Positions 46,940 through 56,600 of a stretch of DNA of 64,000 bases are shown here, one piece after another. The position numbers and the translations under genes were made by a program. Source of the stretch: Natrarchaeobaculum aegyptiacum (lineage in GTDB: Archaea > Halobacteriota > Halobacteria > Halobacteriales > Natrialbaceae). The number at the start of each line of letters is the position of its first letter. Within the stretch, counting starts at the first letter, position 1. The notes under the pieces are model-generated. The model did not search any database. It was not told the DNA's origin and saw only the letters and a program-made list of their open reading frames with translations. The DNA is taken from positions 1,860,001 to 1,924,000 of the forward strand of contig NZ_CP019893.1 of assembly GCF_002156705.1 (NCBI RefSeq). The letters run 5' to 3'.

Positions 46940-47396
46940 TCACCCTCCAGAAGCTCACTATACACACAGACATCCACTCAGCCCACGTCGAGAGCCTTGG
47001 CAAGAGTACGGCTGGCGTCGTTCGGTCGATCCTCCACGATCTCCCGGTATTGACCCGGCGACGAACACTCCACGCGAGGATCTATGCATCGAGCTACGCG
47101 AACGCGTCGACCGGTCGACGATCGTCATCCTCGACGAGGCGTATGACCTGCCAGCGACTGCTGCGCTGGATCGGCTGGGCGACGTAGATAGGCTATTCGT
47201 CGCCGCGATATGCCACGACTGCGAGCAGTGGCTCTCACAGTTAGGGAGTCAGCTCCGTTGACGGCTGTTGCAGAAGGAGCTGACACTCGACCGCTTCGGC
47301 GTGAACGAACTGGCGGACAAACTCGAAGCGCGCGCGACGTGGGCTACCCTCGGGTGTGGTCACGCGCGAGCAGTTGGAGGAGATGGGTAGATAATG
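46940..47396 (+). pseudogene. Decayed Orc1/Cdc6-like AAA+ gene
   Basis: Fragments in two frames: VESLGKSTAGVVRSILHDLP (a damaged Walker A, 46987 on), then ELRERVDRSTIVILDEAYDLP (Walker B DEA, from 47091) and LDRLGDVDRLFVAAICHDCE. An in-frame stop lies at 47259, then LTLDRFGVNELADKLEAR. These match the order of Cdc6/Orc1-type AAA+ modules. The gene has lost its start, has a frameshift and a stop. Confidence 0.7.
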
Positions 47397-47497
47397 AGTC
47401 CAATGGCGGTAATTTTGGTGAAAGACAGAATATCTCCAATTCAAATAGATTTCTACTCTATATGGTAAATCAAATAACATCGATCAATTTCCCGGAA

Positions 47498-47506
47498 CCT
47501 TTAAGC
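47498..47506 (+). promoter_or_regulatory. Promoter of the defence-like cluster
   Basis: cctttaagc lies 24-32 bases before the ATG at 47530. Fits a TATA box for a leaderless or nearly leaderless first gene. Confidence 0.45.
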
Positions 47507-47529
47507 TAGTATCGATCTCGTTAAAGACT

Positions 47530-49392
47530 ATGTCCCAATTCTATCAGGATGCGACCCCTGATCAAGCTCAACTTTTACCCACGAAGGACACACTCACTGC
47601 GCTCAAGTCTGACGTAACGCTCGAATCAGCGATTCTGGAGCTGTGCGACAATTCACTTGATGCCTGGAAACGGTCCACTGATAGGACAACACCTACACAA
47701 ATCGAAATCGAGATTGAGGAGAATCAGAACAAGACGGAACTAATCATTCGTGACACTGCGGGTGGGATTCCCCGAGAGGATGCAGCGATGCTGTTTGGAC
47801 TTGGCAAGACGGCCAAGAACGAGGTCCCTGGTGCGATTGGTACGTTTGGAGTTGGTGCAAAGAAGAGTCTCGTGAATCTAGGCCTCCCATTCCAAATCAT
47901 CTCGCGAGATGAGTCTGCTGACACAGGTTGGACCTATCGTATCACAGAGGGCTGGTTCGATGACGACGAAGACTGGACAGTTCCAGTACACGATGCGGAC
48001 GATATCCCCCCGGGAACAACTGAGATCCACATTGAGGATCTCAATTACAACTGGACTGAGGAGACCGCCAATGGATTGAGGGACCGACTCGGAAGAGCGT
48101 ACAACCTATTCCTAAGCGAAGATATGCAGGAGCTCCGAGGTACGGACTACGAACTAGATATCATCGTCGACGGAACCCCCGTTGAACCTGAAGGGATTCC
48201 TGACTGGTCGTACCCTCCACTTGATGGACTCCATGCTCGTCGGTATGAGAATATCGAACTGGATCTTGAGGAATTCGACGAGACCGTTTACCTCCACATC
48301 ACAGTAGGCCTGCTGACTAAGAAAGATAATCAAAAGGCAGGCACAGATATTTACTGTCAGGAGCGGAAAGTCGCAGGCCGACTTCGTGATGACCAAGGTG
48401 GGTTCGGGACTGGGAAGAATAGACTTGGCAATTTCAACCCTCGTCATCAACGTCTGAAGGTAATCGTTGAACTAGAAACTGAGGGCGATGGCCAAGCACT
48501 CCCGTGGGACACACAGAAATCCTCAATCGACAGACACAACCCGCTGATGCGAGGGACCGACGACTGCCGTGGCGTATACAATTGGCTTCGGAGGACTGTC
48601 CAGGCATACTTCGACATGGATGCAGATCGAGTTCCGCGCGCCTTCTTCGAGCCATATGACGCAGATCATCCCGCAGCAGCTAACGGAGGAAAGCCAGAAG
48701 TCCACGACTATTCCGGTCGGGCGCATGTAACAAAGGAACACCGCCCAGACACAGATATCCCCCAGGTCAAACTGGTAATGCAAAAGGCACAGTCAGATGC
48801 TATTTTGCGAATCTCTCGTGAAAATGTTATAGAGGACGGCCTGGTTGATGCATACAAAATTCAGCTTGAGCACGAGAGTGACCGAAACCGAGAGAATTTG
48901 ACCCAGATCACCTCGGAACCACCAGAAGAAGCGGTCAAAAGGACACACGAAATAGCAGGCCAAATTGGTGAGCTGGCGCGGCGCCATTATGATAAAGGCG
49001 TTTATTATCCTGATGAGTTGGAAGATTGGGAGGCTGCCCGTTATAATTCCTTCATGGAGCGACACGGGAAACAGGACTTGAGAGTGGTTGATGAACTTTC
49101 AGGAGTTCTCCCAGCCTCCCGGGAAGAATTGTCTTTATCAGACGGGAGTCAGGCTACAACTGAACATAGTGCTGCTGTCTATACGGGTAAGGAACTTGAG
49201 GACGACTCAAAAACAAGTGAGGACGCTGAGCTCTTCCTCGTGTTAGGTGGCGAAGGCGAAGATGAACGAGGGTCGAAAGTAATGGACACCACCCGTCGCG
49301 AGCTAATCGGACAACTCAATATTGACCAGTCGGCGTCTGACGAAGTTCTCTGGGAAGAAGTGAAACACCGACTCGAGGATGCGCTGAACTGA
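47530..49392 (+). CDS. GHKL-type ATPase (MORC/HATPase_c_3-like), first gene of defence-like cluster
   Basis: 620 residues. The Bergerat ATP fold is complete: N box ILELCDNSLDAW (E37, D40, N41), G1 box RDTAGGIP (D75), G2-type loop GAIGTFGVGAKKS (101-113). The following transducer-like region (TTEIHIEDLNYNW) and the C-terminal half are unassigned; the C-terminus is acidic (LVLGGEGEDERGSKV). Such ATPases clamp or remodel DNA (MORC, Hsp90/MutL fold) and occur in several antiphage systems. AT-richer than the chromosome. No nuclease domain recognised. It precedes the methyltransferase by 45 bases. Confidence 0.8.
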   Translation: MSQFYQDATPDQAQLLPTKDTLTALKSDVTLESAILELCDNSLDAWKRSTDRTTPTQIEIEIEENQNKTELIIRDTAGGIPREDAAMLFGLGKTAKNEVPGAIGTFGVGAKKSLVNLGLPFQIISRDESADTGWTYRITEGWFDDDEDWTVPVHDADDIPPGTTEIHIEDLNYNWTEETANGLRDRLGRAYNLFLSEDMQELRGTDYELDIIVDGTPVEPEGIPDWSYPPLDGLHARRYENIELDLEEFDETVYLHITVGLLTKKDNQKAGTDIYCQERKVAGRLRDDQGGFGTGKNRLGNFNPRHQRLKVIVELETEGDGQALPWDTQKSSIDRHNPLMRGTDDCRGVYNWLRRTVQAYFDMDADRVPRAFFEPYDADHPAAANGGKPEVHDYSGRAHVTKEHRPDTDIPQVKLVMQKAQSDAILRISRENVIEDGLVDAYKIQLEHESDRNRENLTQITSEPPEEAVKRTHEIAGQIGELARRHYDKGVYYPDELEDWEAARYNSFMERHGKQDLRVVDELSGVLPASREELSLSDGSQATTEHSAAVYTGKELEDDSKTSEDAELFLVLGGEGEDERGSKVMDTTRRELIGQLNIDQSASDEVLWEEVKHRLEDALN

Positions 49393-49437
49393 ATACCGGG
49401 CAACTTTAGAGATGCCGCCTTCATGTGAATAACAGGA

Positions 49438-50346
49438 ATGGCAGACCCGATTTTGCGTTGGGCTGGCGGGAAGCGCCAGATTATCGACGACATCGTTACT
49501 AGGTTGCCCCCCGAAAGAGATTACAACGACTATTACGAGCCGTTCTTTGGAGGCGGTGCTGTCTTCTTTGAATTGGAGCCCGACAACGGGTACATCAACG
49601 ACATTAATGAGACTCTAATGAATTTTTACGAGTTGTTCAAGGACAATATAGATCACATAATCAGGGAAAATAAGAAGATAGACGACGACCTCAATCGTTA
49701 CAATACACTTGACGAAAAGAAAGAGTTCTATTATACCCGGAGAAGGGAGTTCAACGAGTTGCAAAACGGATGTTGTGAGGATGAGTTGCGGGAAGCAGTT
49801 CTCTTTCTATTCCTGAATCGAACTTGCTTCAATGGTCTCTATCGTACCAACGAGAAAGGTGATTTCAATGTCCCGATGAAAAAGAAGGTGATTATGACCG
49901 AATCAATTGAGGATAATCTAAAAAAAGGTCATAAAGTATTACAGAGTGCAAAAATACACTCTCGAGATTTCAAATATATCCGAGATGAAGTTCAAGGCGG
50001 TGATCTCGTATTTTTGGATCCGCCTTATATTAATAACTCCGATGCGAGATACTTCGATCAGTATAGTCCAGGTGGATTCGATAGAGATCAGCAGGTTAAA
50101 CTCCGAGACATTGCTCTAGAACTACACCATCGAGGTGCGTATGTGATGATCACGAACTCTGCTCAAGCTGAAGACCTGTATAGGAGTGACGATAACTTCA
50201 TGGAACACTTCAGAATTAAGCCAGTCGAAGCTGCTCGCTCGATCAACAGTGACTCATCTCAGCGGTCGCAGATTGGAACTACTGATATTATTGTCACTAA
50301 TTCGCCACAGTTCTGGGAACAGAGAAATTTTGACGATTACCGATGA
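49438..50346 (+). CDS. Dam-type (D12 class) DNA adenine N6-methyltransferase
   Basis: 302 residues, full length for the family. N-terminal RWAGGKRQI (7-15), SAM-binding motif YYEPFFGGGAVFFE (32-45), and catalytic DPPY at 194-197 (VFLDPPYINNS), with a helical target-recognition insert between. The family methylates adenine, most often in GATC, though relatives differ, so the target is not predictable here. A 45-bp gap with actttaga could hold its own weak promoter. In this context it is the candidate modification (self-marking) enzyme of the cluster. Confidence 0.9.
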   Translation: MADPILRWAGGKRQIIDDIVTRLPPERDYNDYYEPFFGGGAVFFELEPDNGYINDINETLMNFYELFKDNIDHIIRENKKIDDDLNRYNTLDEKKEFYYTRRREFNELQNGCCEDELREAVLFLFLNRTCFNGLYRTNEKGDFNVPMKKKVIMTESIEDNLKKGHKVLQSAKIHSRDFKYIRDEVQGGDLVFLDPPYINNSDARYFDQYSPGGFDRDQQVKLRDIALELHHRGAYVMITNSAQAEDLYRSDDNFMEHFRIKPVEAARSINSDSSQRSQIGTTDIIVTNSPQFWEQRNFDDYR

Positions 50347-50447
50347 TAGGTGCATAATCTATGGCCCGTGACAGCCGTCATTGACTTATATGACACTTAG
50401 GTTTGCAGGGTTGAACTACAATTAAATTCGAGGTGCAGTTGTGTCGT

Positions 50448-50477
50448 AGGGATATCCCTTAGCAAAGATTTATCTTA
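50448..50477 (+). promoter_or_regulatory. Palindrome plus TATA box before the F-like gene
   Basis: A perfect 12-bp palindrome AGGGATATCCCT (50448-50459) stands eight bases before atttatctta (50468-50477), itself about 34 bases before the ATG at 50511, in a 164-bp gap. The three downstream genes can therefore be transcribed separately from the ATPase and methyltransferase, with a possible operator at the BRE position. Confidence 0.5.
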
Positions 50478-50510
50478 TACTACTCAAACATATCAGGCGA
50501 CACGACGCCA

Positions 50511-52232
50511 ATGCCACTAACAAAATCAAGTGATTCTCTTTACGACTTGTTGTATGCCTGTCAACGTGGACAGCGAGTGGCAATCGTTGGAAGCCATACA
50601 GACGAAGACACCCTCCGTGAGGGGTTGTATGTACAACAAGATCAGGATGAACGTATTGCCGATTTTTTTGAGAAAGAGTACGACGACGATGGGCGACTGA
50701 TGATACTGACCGGAAGTGCTGGTGATGGCAAGAGTGCTTTGATAGCCCGTGGCTATGAGAAGGCCAAAGAGAAAATCCCTGAAGAGCGCGTGAAGATGGA
50801 CGCGACAGAGGCACGACGACGGGATGAAAATTATTCTGACCGCCTCACCTCTTTTTTCGAAAAAATTGAACCTGACGTTCAGTCTGAGTCTGGCCCACGA
50901 AGTGCGATTGCTATCAACTATGGTCTTGCCATCGACTATTTTCAGCGGAAAGGGATGGCAGACACCTTTGATGGGATCTGGAGTGCAATCGACGAATCAC
51001 AGAATGAACTCTTCCACCAGTCGGACGAGCACAATATTTCTGTACTCAATCTAAGTCACCGCGAGACATACGTGACTGATCCTGACTCATTGGGCGAAGG
51101 GTTAGTTTATGACCTGATTGATCGCTTTGACCCAACGAACGAAAATAGTCCGTTCGCAGAGGCGTACGAAAGGGAAAAGTCAGAGTGTCCCGCCGGGGAT
51201 AACTGCCCACTTCAATACAATATCCGCCAACTTACGAGCACATCAGTCAAACGGCAACTTGCGCGGTTATTTGCAGGATGGAGTGTGGTCACTGGTTCGT
51301 ATCTGAATCCACGGACCATAATTGACAATATTGCCTCGCTCCTACTCCCCAAATCGCAGCCTCACGATCAAGACCATGAGGTCTGTCCCATCGGTGCTGC
51401 AATCGAGAATGGTACCACAACTGCACACCCAGAGGACCTCATATGGAACGCAACTTTCCGTACATTGGGGACAAATAACCGGACTGAAGCAAGTAAAATC
51501 GATCCTGCAAGTCATACAACATTCGCAATTGACCAACAAGCGTTGGAGTGGGCAACTGAGGCTAACGGGACCGAAGAAAAACTGCCTTCGCTTCCAGCCG
51601 TTGAATTCGACGGATCGGTCGAACGCGTCCGTACAGTCTTGCGAAAGCAATACCTGAACAGTGGCGATGGGGAAACCATCATTGATAACCCAACATTCAA
51701 AGAGTTTGCCGCCGCACTGACGTTCTTCAACAATGATCAGCCGCAAAAACACGTTCGTCGGACACAGGAGTTGCTCAGCACTGTGCAAAAGGCTTTGGGT
51801 GGCTGGACTGGCCGGCAAAGAGACGATGGCCTGGTTGAGTTCATTGACGCAAAACGGTCCGCGTCATATCGATACCTCTCGGACTGGGAACAGCCTGAGT
51901 TTGATGCTGAAATGTGTGCAAAGGAAACCGAATCGCTAGCCGTTCCTGGACGTCTCAAACTAATGGCCAAGCCGTCGAGCAGCGAAGAGTCACTTATTCC
52001 GATCCCGATCTCGTTCAATATCTATCAATTATTGACACAAGTAAGCGAGGGGTATACTCCCAATGCAACAGACCTCAATCAGTCGCACGCTATCAGGGTA
52101 CTCCACTCACGCTTGGAAGACTTCACGAACAAGCGAGAAAATGTGGTCATTGAAGGCCGATCAAATAAAACGAAAGTGATTATCGAAGACGACAACCTCG
52201 CTTTGCGAATATCTCGAGAGGTCAGCAAATGA
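50511..52232 (+). CDS. DptF/DndF-like P-loop ATPase
   Basis: 573 residues. Walker A LTGSAGDGKSAL (67-77) follows an N-terminal helical part, as in DptF (DndF), an ATPase of phosphorothioation-dependent restriction. The rest is helical. A cysteine pair (SECPAGDNCP) is near 225. Placement directly before the G- and H-like genes supports the assignment more than any motif does. Stop overlaps the next ATG (ATGA). Expected to act in a complex with the H-like translocase on unmodified DNA. Confidence 0.65.
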   Translation: MPLTKSSDSLYDLLYACQRGQRVAIVGSHTDEDTLREGLYVQQDQDERIADFFEKEYDDDGRLMILTGSAGDGKSALIARGYEKAKEKIPEERVKMDATEARRRDENYSDRLTSFFEKIEPDVQSESGPRSAIAINYGLAIDYFQRKGMADTFDGIWSAIDESQNELFHQSDEHNISVLNLSHRETYVTDPDSLGEGLVYDLIDRFDPTNENSPFAEAYEREKSECPAGDNCPLQYNIRQLTSTSVKRQLARLFAGWSVVTGSYLNPRTIIDNIASLLLPKSQPHDQDHEVCPIGAAIENGTTTAHPEDLIWNATFRTLGTNNRTEASKIDPASHTTFAIDQQALEWATEANGTEEKLPSLPAVEFDGSVERVRTVLRKQYLNSGDGETIIDNPTFKEFAAALTFFNNDQPQKHVRRTQELLSTVQKALGGWTGRQRDDGLVEFIDAKRSASYRYLSDWEQPEFDAEMCAKETESLAVPGRLKLMAKPSSSEESLIPIPISFNIYQLLTQVSEGYTPNATDLNQSHAIRVLHSRLEDFTNKRENVVIEGRSNKTKVIIEDDNLALRISREVSK

Positions 52233-53683
52233 CATATCGCGGGTTTGGGTTCATCCCGGAATTCGATTCCGCACCTGGTCGGACAAATCAGCGTGCGTAC
52301 TTCCCGGTATCAATATCCGCGACAGTCCGAGAAGCAACATTCTCCGAGACGCTATCCGGAATCTTAGATGCCAATCCTAGCCACGACATTGCTGATTTGG
52401 AGCAGTCGTTCAAGGATCTACCAGAACTGGAGGGTGATGACGAGACAGCAGAGGAGTTGTGGACTGCCTTCATCTCTAGCTACGGTGTCTCAGCTGAAGG
52501 ATTTGGTCGAAAGAATGATGAAGCGGACTACCTAGTACCGTTCAATCACGCAGTGGCGTCAGCAATCAAGATCGACCAACGCCGCTGGTCACGCCTCTAT
52601 TGGCTATTGATGACCGACCCAGAGCATGGTGTCGCTGAAAATCTCCATTCAGAATTCGTCGATGCTCTCTTCGATATGGAGACATCAAATCTCCTGGAGG
52701 AGATTGTAATTAGCGGGATTGAGAATCTTGAGGGTGTTGAGCTGGCGTCAGATGCTACTGAAATTCTCTCCAATCAGACGCCAATTGAAATTGATCCGCT
52801 CGTTCCGGGGTGTGCGGAAGCATTTCGAGAAGATCTCAGAGCGTGGCTCAACGTCCGAGAATCTGAATCTGCCTCCCGGTGGATGCTTGGACTGCGGGAT
52901 ATCCTTAACTTCCATTATATGATGTACGTCATCCAAACCGCCTATACACTCCAAGAAGAATACAAGACGATCAAAGATGAGCAATCGTACGAGTACTCAT
53001 TTGACATCATTCCAGTGCCGTTTGGATTAGCGAGTGAAACTGCATCCAAATCTAGGGAGTTCGTGGATATCTGGAAAGGCGATGGTCTATCGAGAGCCCT
53101 GTACGACTCTTGGGGTCGGCTTGCGGTATTAAATCACGTTGTGAGCGTTGCGATGGAATCCAAAAATCAGATTGAGGCAAAGCCCTACACACTCTCAGGA
53201 GCACTTGAAGCATTCCCAGATGACCTCCAACAGGAAGTTATCGATCGGTTACTCGATGAGTTCCCCGATGAACAACGACCTGATGTCGACTCCGACCTCG
53301 GAGACGTAGCGATCAGATTTACACATTCAGTCCGACGATACTACGAAAATATGGGTAAAACACCGTCATCACAAACCGCCTATTCGGCAGGCGAGAATTC
53401 AGTTCGCGATCTTGGAACAGGTGCGGAACGACAATTTATAGAGCGACGTCGTGGCGTCGGGACGATTCTCCGTCTGGACAGAGGGAGCCTTCGGTTGTTT
53501 GCTCGACTCTTTGACGCGCGGAAGCAGCGGGGTCACATAGACGAATTCTGGGAGTATATGCGAGGGAGGGGAATTAGATTTGACCGCCGGTCAAAAGAGG
53601 AAGTCATCTCACAATTAGAGGCAATGGGACTGCTGCAGAAGCAAAGCGACAGTGGGGAGGCAATGTATGTCGAGACCCTTTGA
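52229..53683 (+). CDS. DptG/DndG-like protein
   Basis: 484 residues, no enzymatic motif. The C-terminal 90 residues (RRGVGTILRLDRGSLRLFARLF; RFDRRSKEEVISQLEAMGLL; QKQSDSGEAMYVE) resemble the winged-helix-like end of DptG as I remember the family, and length and gene order agree. The role in DptFGH is structural/accessory. Overlaps F by four bases and H by 17, so the three are one translational unit. The assignment is by context and impression and needs a profile search. Confidence 0.55.
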   Translation: MTYRGFGFIPEFDSAPGRTNQRAYFPVSISATVREATFSETLSGILDANPSHDIADLEQSFKDLPELEGDDETAEELWTAFISSYGVSAEGFGRKNDEADYLVPFNHAVASAIKIDQRRWSRLYWLLMTDPEHGVAENLHSEFVDALFDMETSNLLEEIVISGIENLEGVELASDATEILSNQTPIEIDPLVPGCAEAFREDLRAWLNVRESESASRWMLGLRDILNFHYMMYVIQTAYTLQEEYKTIKDEQSYEYSFDIIPVPFGLASETASKSREFVDIWKGDGLSRALYDSWGRLAVLNHVVSVAMESKNQIEAKPYTLSGALEAFPDDLQQEVIDRLLDEFPDEQRPDVDSDLGDVAIRFTHSVRRYYENMGKTPSSQTAYSAGENSVRDLGTGAERQFIERRRGVGTILRLDRGSLRLFARLFDARKQRGHIDEFWEYMRGRGIRFDRRSKEEVISQLEAMGLLQKQSDSGEAMYVETL

Positions 53684-56600
53684 GCAGAACGTCGCTCGGT
53701 GGTTCCATGAACAGATGCCGGAACTGGATCCTCAGCCTGGGGACCGGTATGCAGGGAAGCTACCAGACCCCGGGACGGCCGAGAAAATTACTGAATATAT
53801 CCTCGATAACTCCGGGGGGTCAGTTAGGTCTCAGACTGTCGAGTATGAGGGCGAACAACAGGAAGTTCCGGTGATTGATCTCGATGGAACGTCTGTGATC
53901 GTAGTTTCTGTCCGGAGAGAGGGCGATGCTGTGAGCCGTGACTTTGAGGTATCCCGATCGTACGCTACAACGTTACGGAACATTATCGCTGAGGGGGAAG
54001 ATGACCTCTCTGATAATGCGCTCGTCATGATTTATGAGTCCGGTGTGGCCATTGAAACGCTTGAGACCACTCACCTTCTCTTTGCACACGACGAACAACT
54101 ACCCCTAACTGACTTCCAAGAACGGATACTCGGAAGCAAAGAAAAGCTGCCTATCCCTGGACAGGCGCTTATCGAGATCGTTGAATCGCGAATTGACCTT
54201 CCGGATAACCCACTAGACAACCTGGATCCGCTCCGTACGTATTGTGATATCTACGATGCCTGTATGCGGTCCGATGGGGATGTAGTGCCCGGCCTCATTC
54301 CGAAAATTGGCACATACCTGACAGAGACTGCCTTTGATGACGAATGGTTTGACAAAACAAATAGCAAGTCTGAACTCCAAAGCCAGGCCGAACAGATCCT
54401 AGAACGTAATCAACAACATGCAGAGCGGATTGCGGACGCAAAGAGTGTTACAAAGGATGAGGAAACAGAACTGGGAGCATACTACACAGAGGAGTTTATC
54501 GAAAGTGTCGTCAGCAGATCAGACTGGGGAACGATAACTCGGTCTGACGCTGCTGAAGGAGAAGTCAGTACTATGGATAGTGGCAGTTCTACGGGGTCAG
54601 GCTCTGGAACCAGTGGTAAAACCATGAGTACCTCAGGTACGTCTAGAACTGCGGCAAGTCGAGATCCGAAATTCCAGGACATAAGCATCGAGCAAGACTT
54701 GGTCCGGATCTACGGAGCTGGAAGTCAGACGGAGGGTGACCGGAATGTCATCATCGGGATGACCAGTGGAAACCTCTCAGTAGCGATCGAGTATGATATC
54801 GATGTCTCAGGAGAGCCGGTGAAGCTAACTGATGGGGCTGGTAATGAGAAGGATGCCTGGGAAAAACAAAACAATGAGCTCAAGATCTCGTTGTCGGGAC
54901 TCGATCCAGATGTGCCCCAGTTCTACCGCCTTGAAGTGTATATCGGACACAAGACGAAGCGTGGAACGCCACAAAACCAATTCGATTTTGCACTCATCCC
55001 TGAGTCATTATTCAACACGTTACCGACTGGTGATAAGACGTTCGGTGTCGATGTTGGCGAGGAATCTCTAACAGCATTTGACGAGGAATTGATCGAGCTT
55101 ACACCGCCGGGAGCAGATGAGAGTAGTAACCCAGAAACGGTTGAAATCACTGAGAAGACCTATTATGAAGCAGATCAGCATGCCCTTCTCCGGCCCAAGC
55201 CACTCCCTGGAGACAGACAGGTCCGGTGTAAACTCACACTTCCATCAGGAACACCTGTACCACTTAATATTGACTTCATATCTGAGGTAGATGAGCCGAC
55301 AAAGGAAGAAGTCCAATTTCCGCTATCTTTCGCCGCACTGATGTCACCGACAGACTGGGCAGAGGATGATTCATTAGAAATCGATTCTGCAGTCGTCACC
55401 AACATTGACATTGGCGAATTCCACTCGCCGACCCGCGGCCGGATTGAAATCCCCGACCCTGATCGGAAACTGCTTGCTCTAGAACAGGGAATTGTGCAAG
55501 AAGGGACGATAGCTCCTCGTGAGACAGCACAAGTCGATGTTGGACTGGGAGTCGCTCCTGATGACGGGCTTGAGAATATCGCACCAGATCTCATCAGTGC
55601 ATATACGGCATTGCTTGAACACTTCGATCAACGTGATACTATACCGTCGACAGACATTTGGGACCAGGAAACGCAGGACTGCGTTGAAGCGGTTTTGGAG
55701 AATTATAGGAAAGCGATACAAGCGTTGGAGACGGGAAAAACCACTCCCCAATTCAATCCGTATCGGCGGCTCGGCACGATTCAGTCAACATCCGCGAATG
55801 TCGTTTGGTTGACCCCCTTCCATCCCCTGATGTTGGCATATGGGCTGCGGGTAACACGATGGCGGGATGAACTGTCGGAAGCTGGACTGACTGATGGATT
55901 TAGATTTAGCAGGTTTCGGTCGCTGTTCAACCCCGTTGGGTTCTCACCGTTCAGGTGGAGCCAAAGCGACGGTGGAAACATACTTTCAGGGCACACGATG
56001 GAAAACAACCACCTTTGGGCTTCTTATGCCCCTATCTCGGGCCCGGGATCAGACACTCCAAACTATATTGCTGATGTAATCTCGGATAAGTTGGAGGCAT
56101 TCGCCAGAGCGTTCCCACTCCTATTCAAACTGCATAAGGACCGAACTCTCCGCATTAATCTAGTGAATATGGGGGACCTAGGACCGGTAATTGAGGGGCT
56201 TTATGACTTCTTCAAATATGTCGACGACCATCCAGAGTTGAATCTCCCACAGGTCAATCTGCAAATCTACGGCGGTCCCAATGAAGGCCGGACGATCGAG
56301 CGGTTCTTTGCAACAGATAGTGGGGACTCGCCACTTCGAGAGCAGTTAGGGGGCTCGTCAGATACAGATGAGATCCTGGAAAAGTTAGACCGGCGTGTGA
56401 GCTATGTCCGGGCTGATTCTGAATTCAACGAGGACACTCAGCGATCCGCCCATCTTACGCTTTTCCGCGGCATTCTGGAAGAACAGCCAGGCGCTGTGAA
56501 AACTGAAAGCTTCCCCAGAGCAACACGGCTGAATGGTCTCCTGCCCAGAGACCAAATCCAAGTCGAGTCCGCAGGGAGTGAGATCGTTTCCCGCTCAGGC

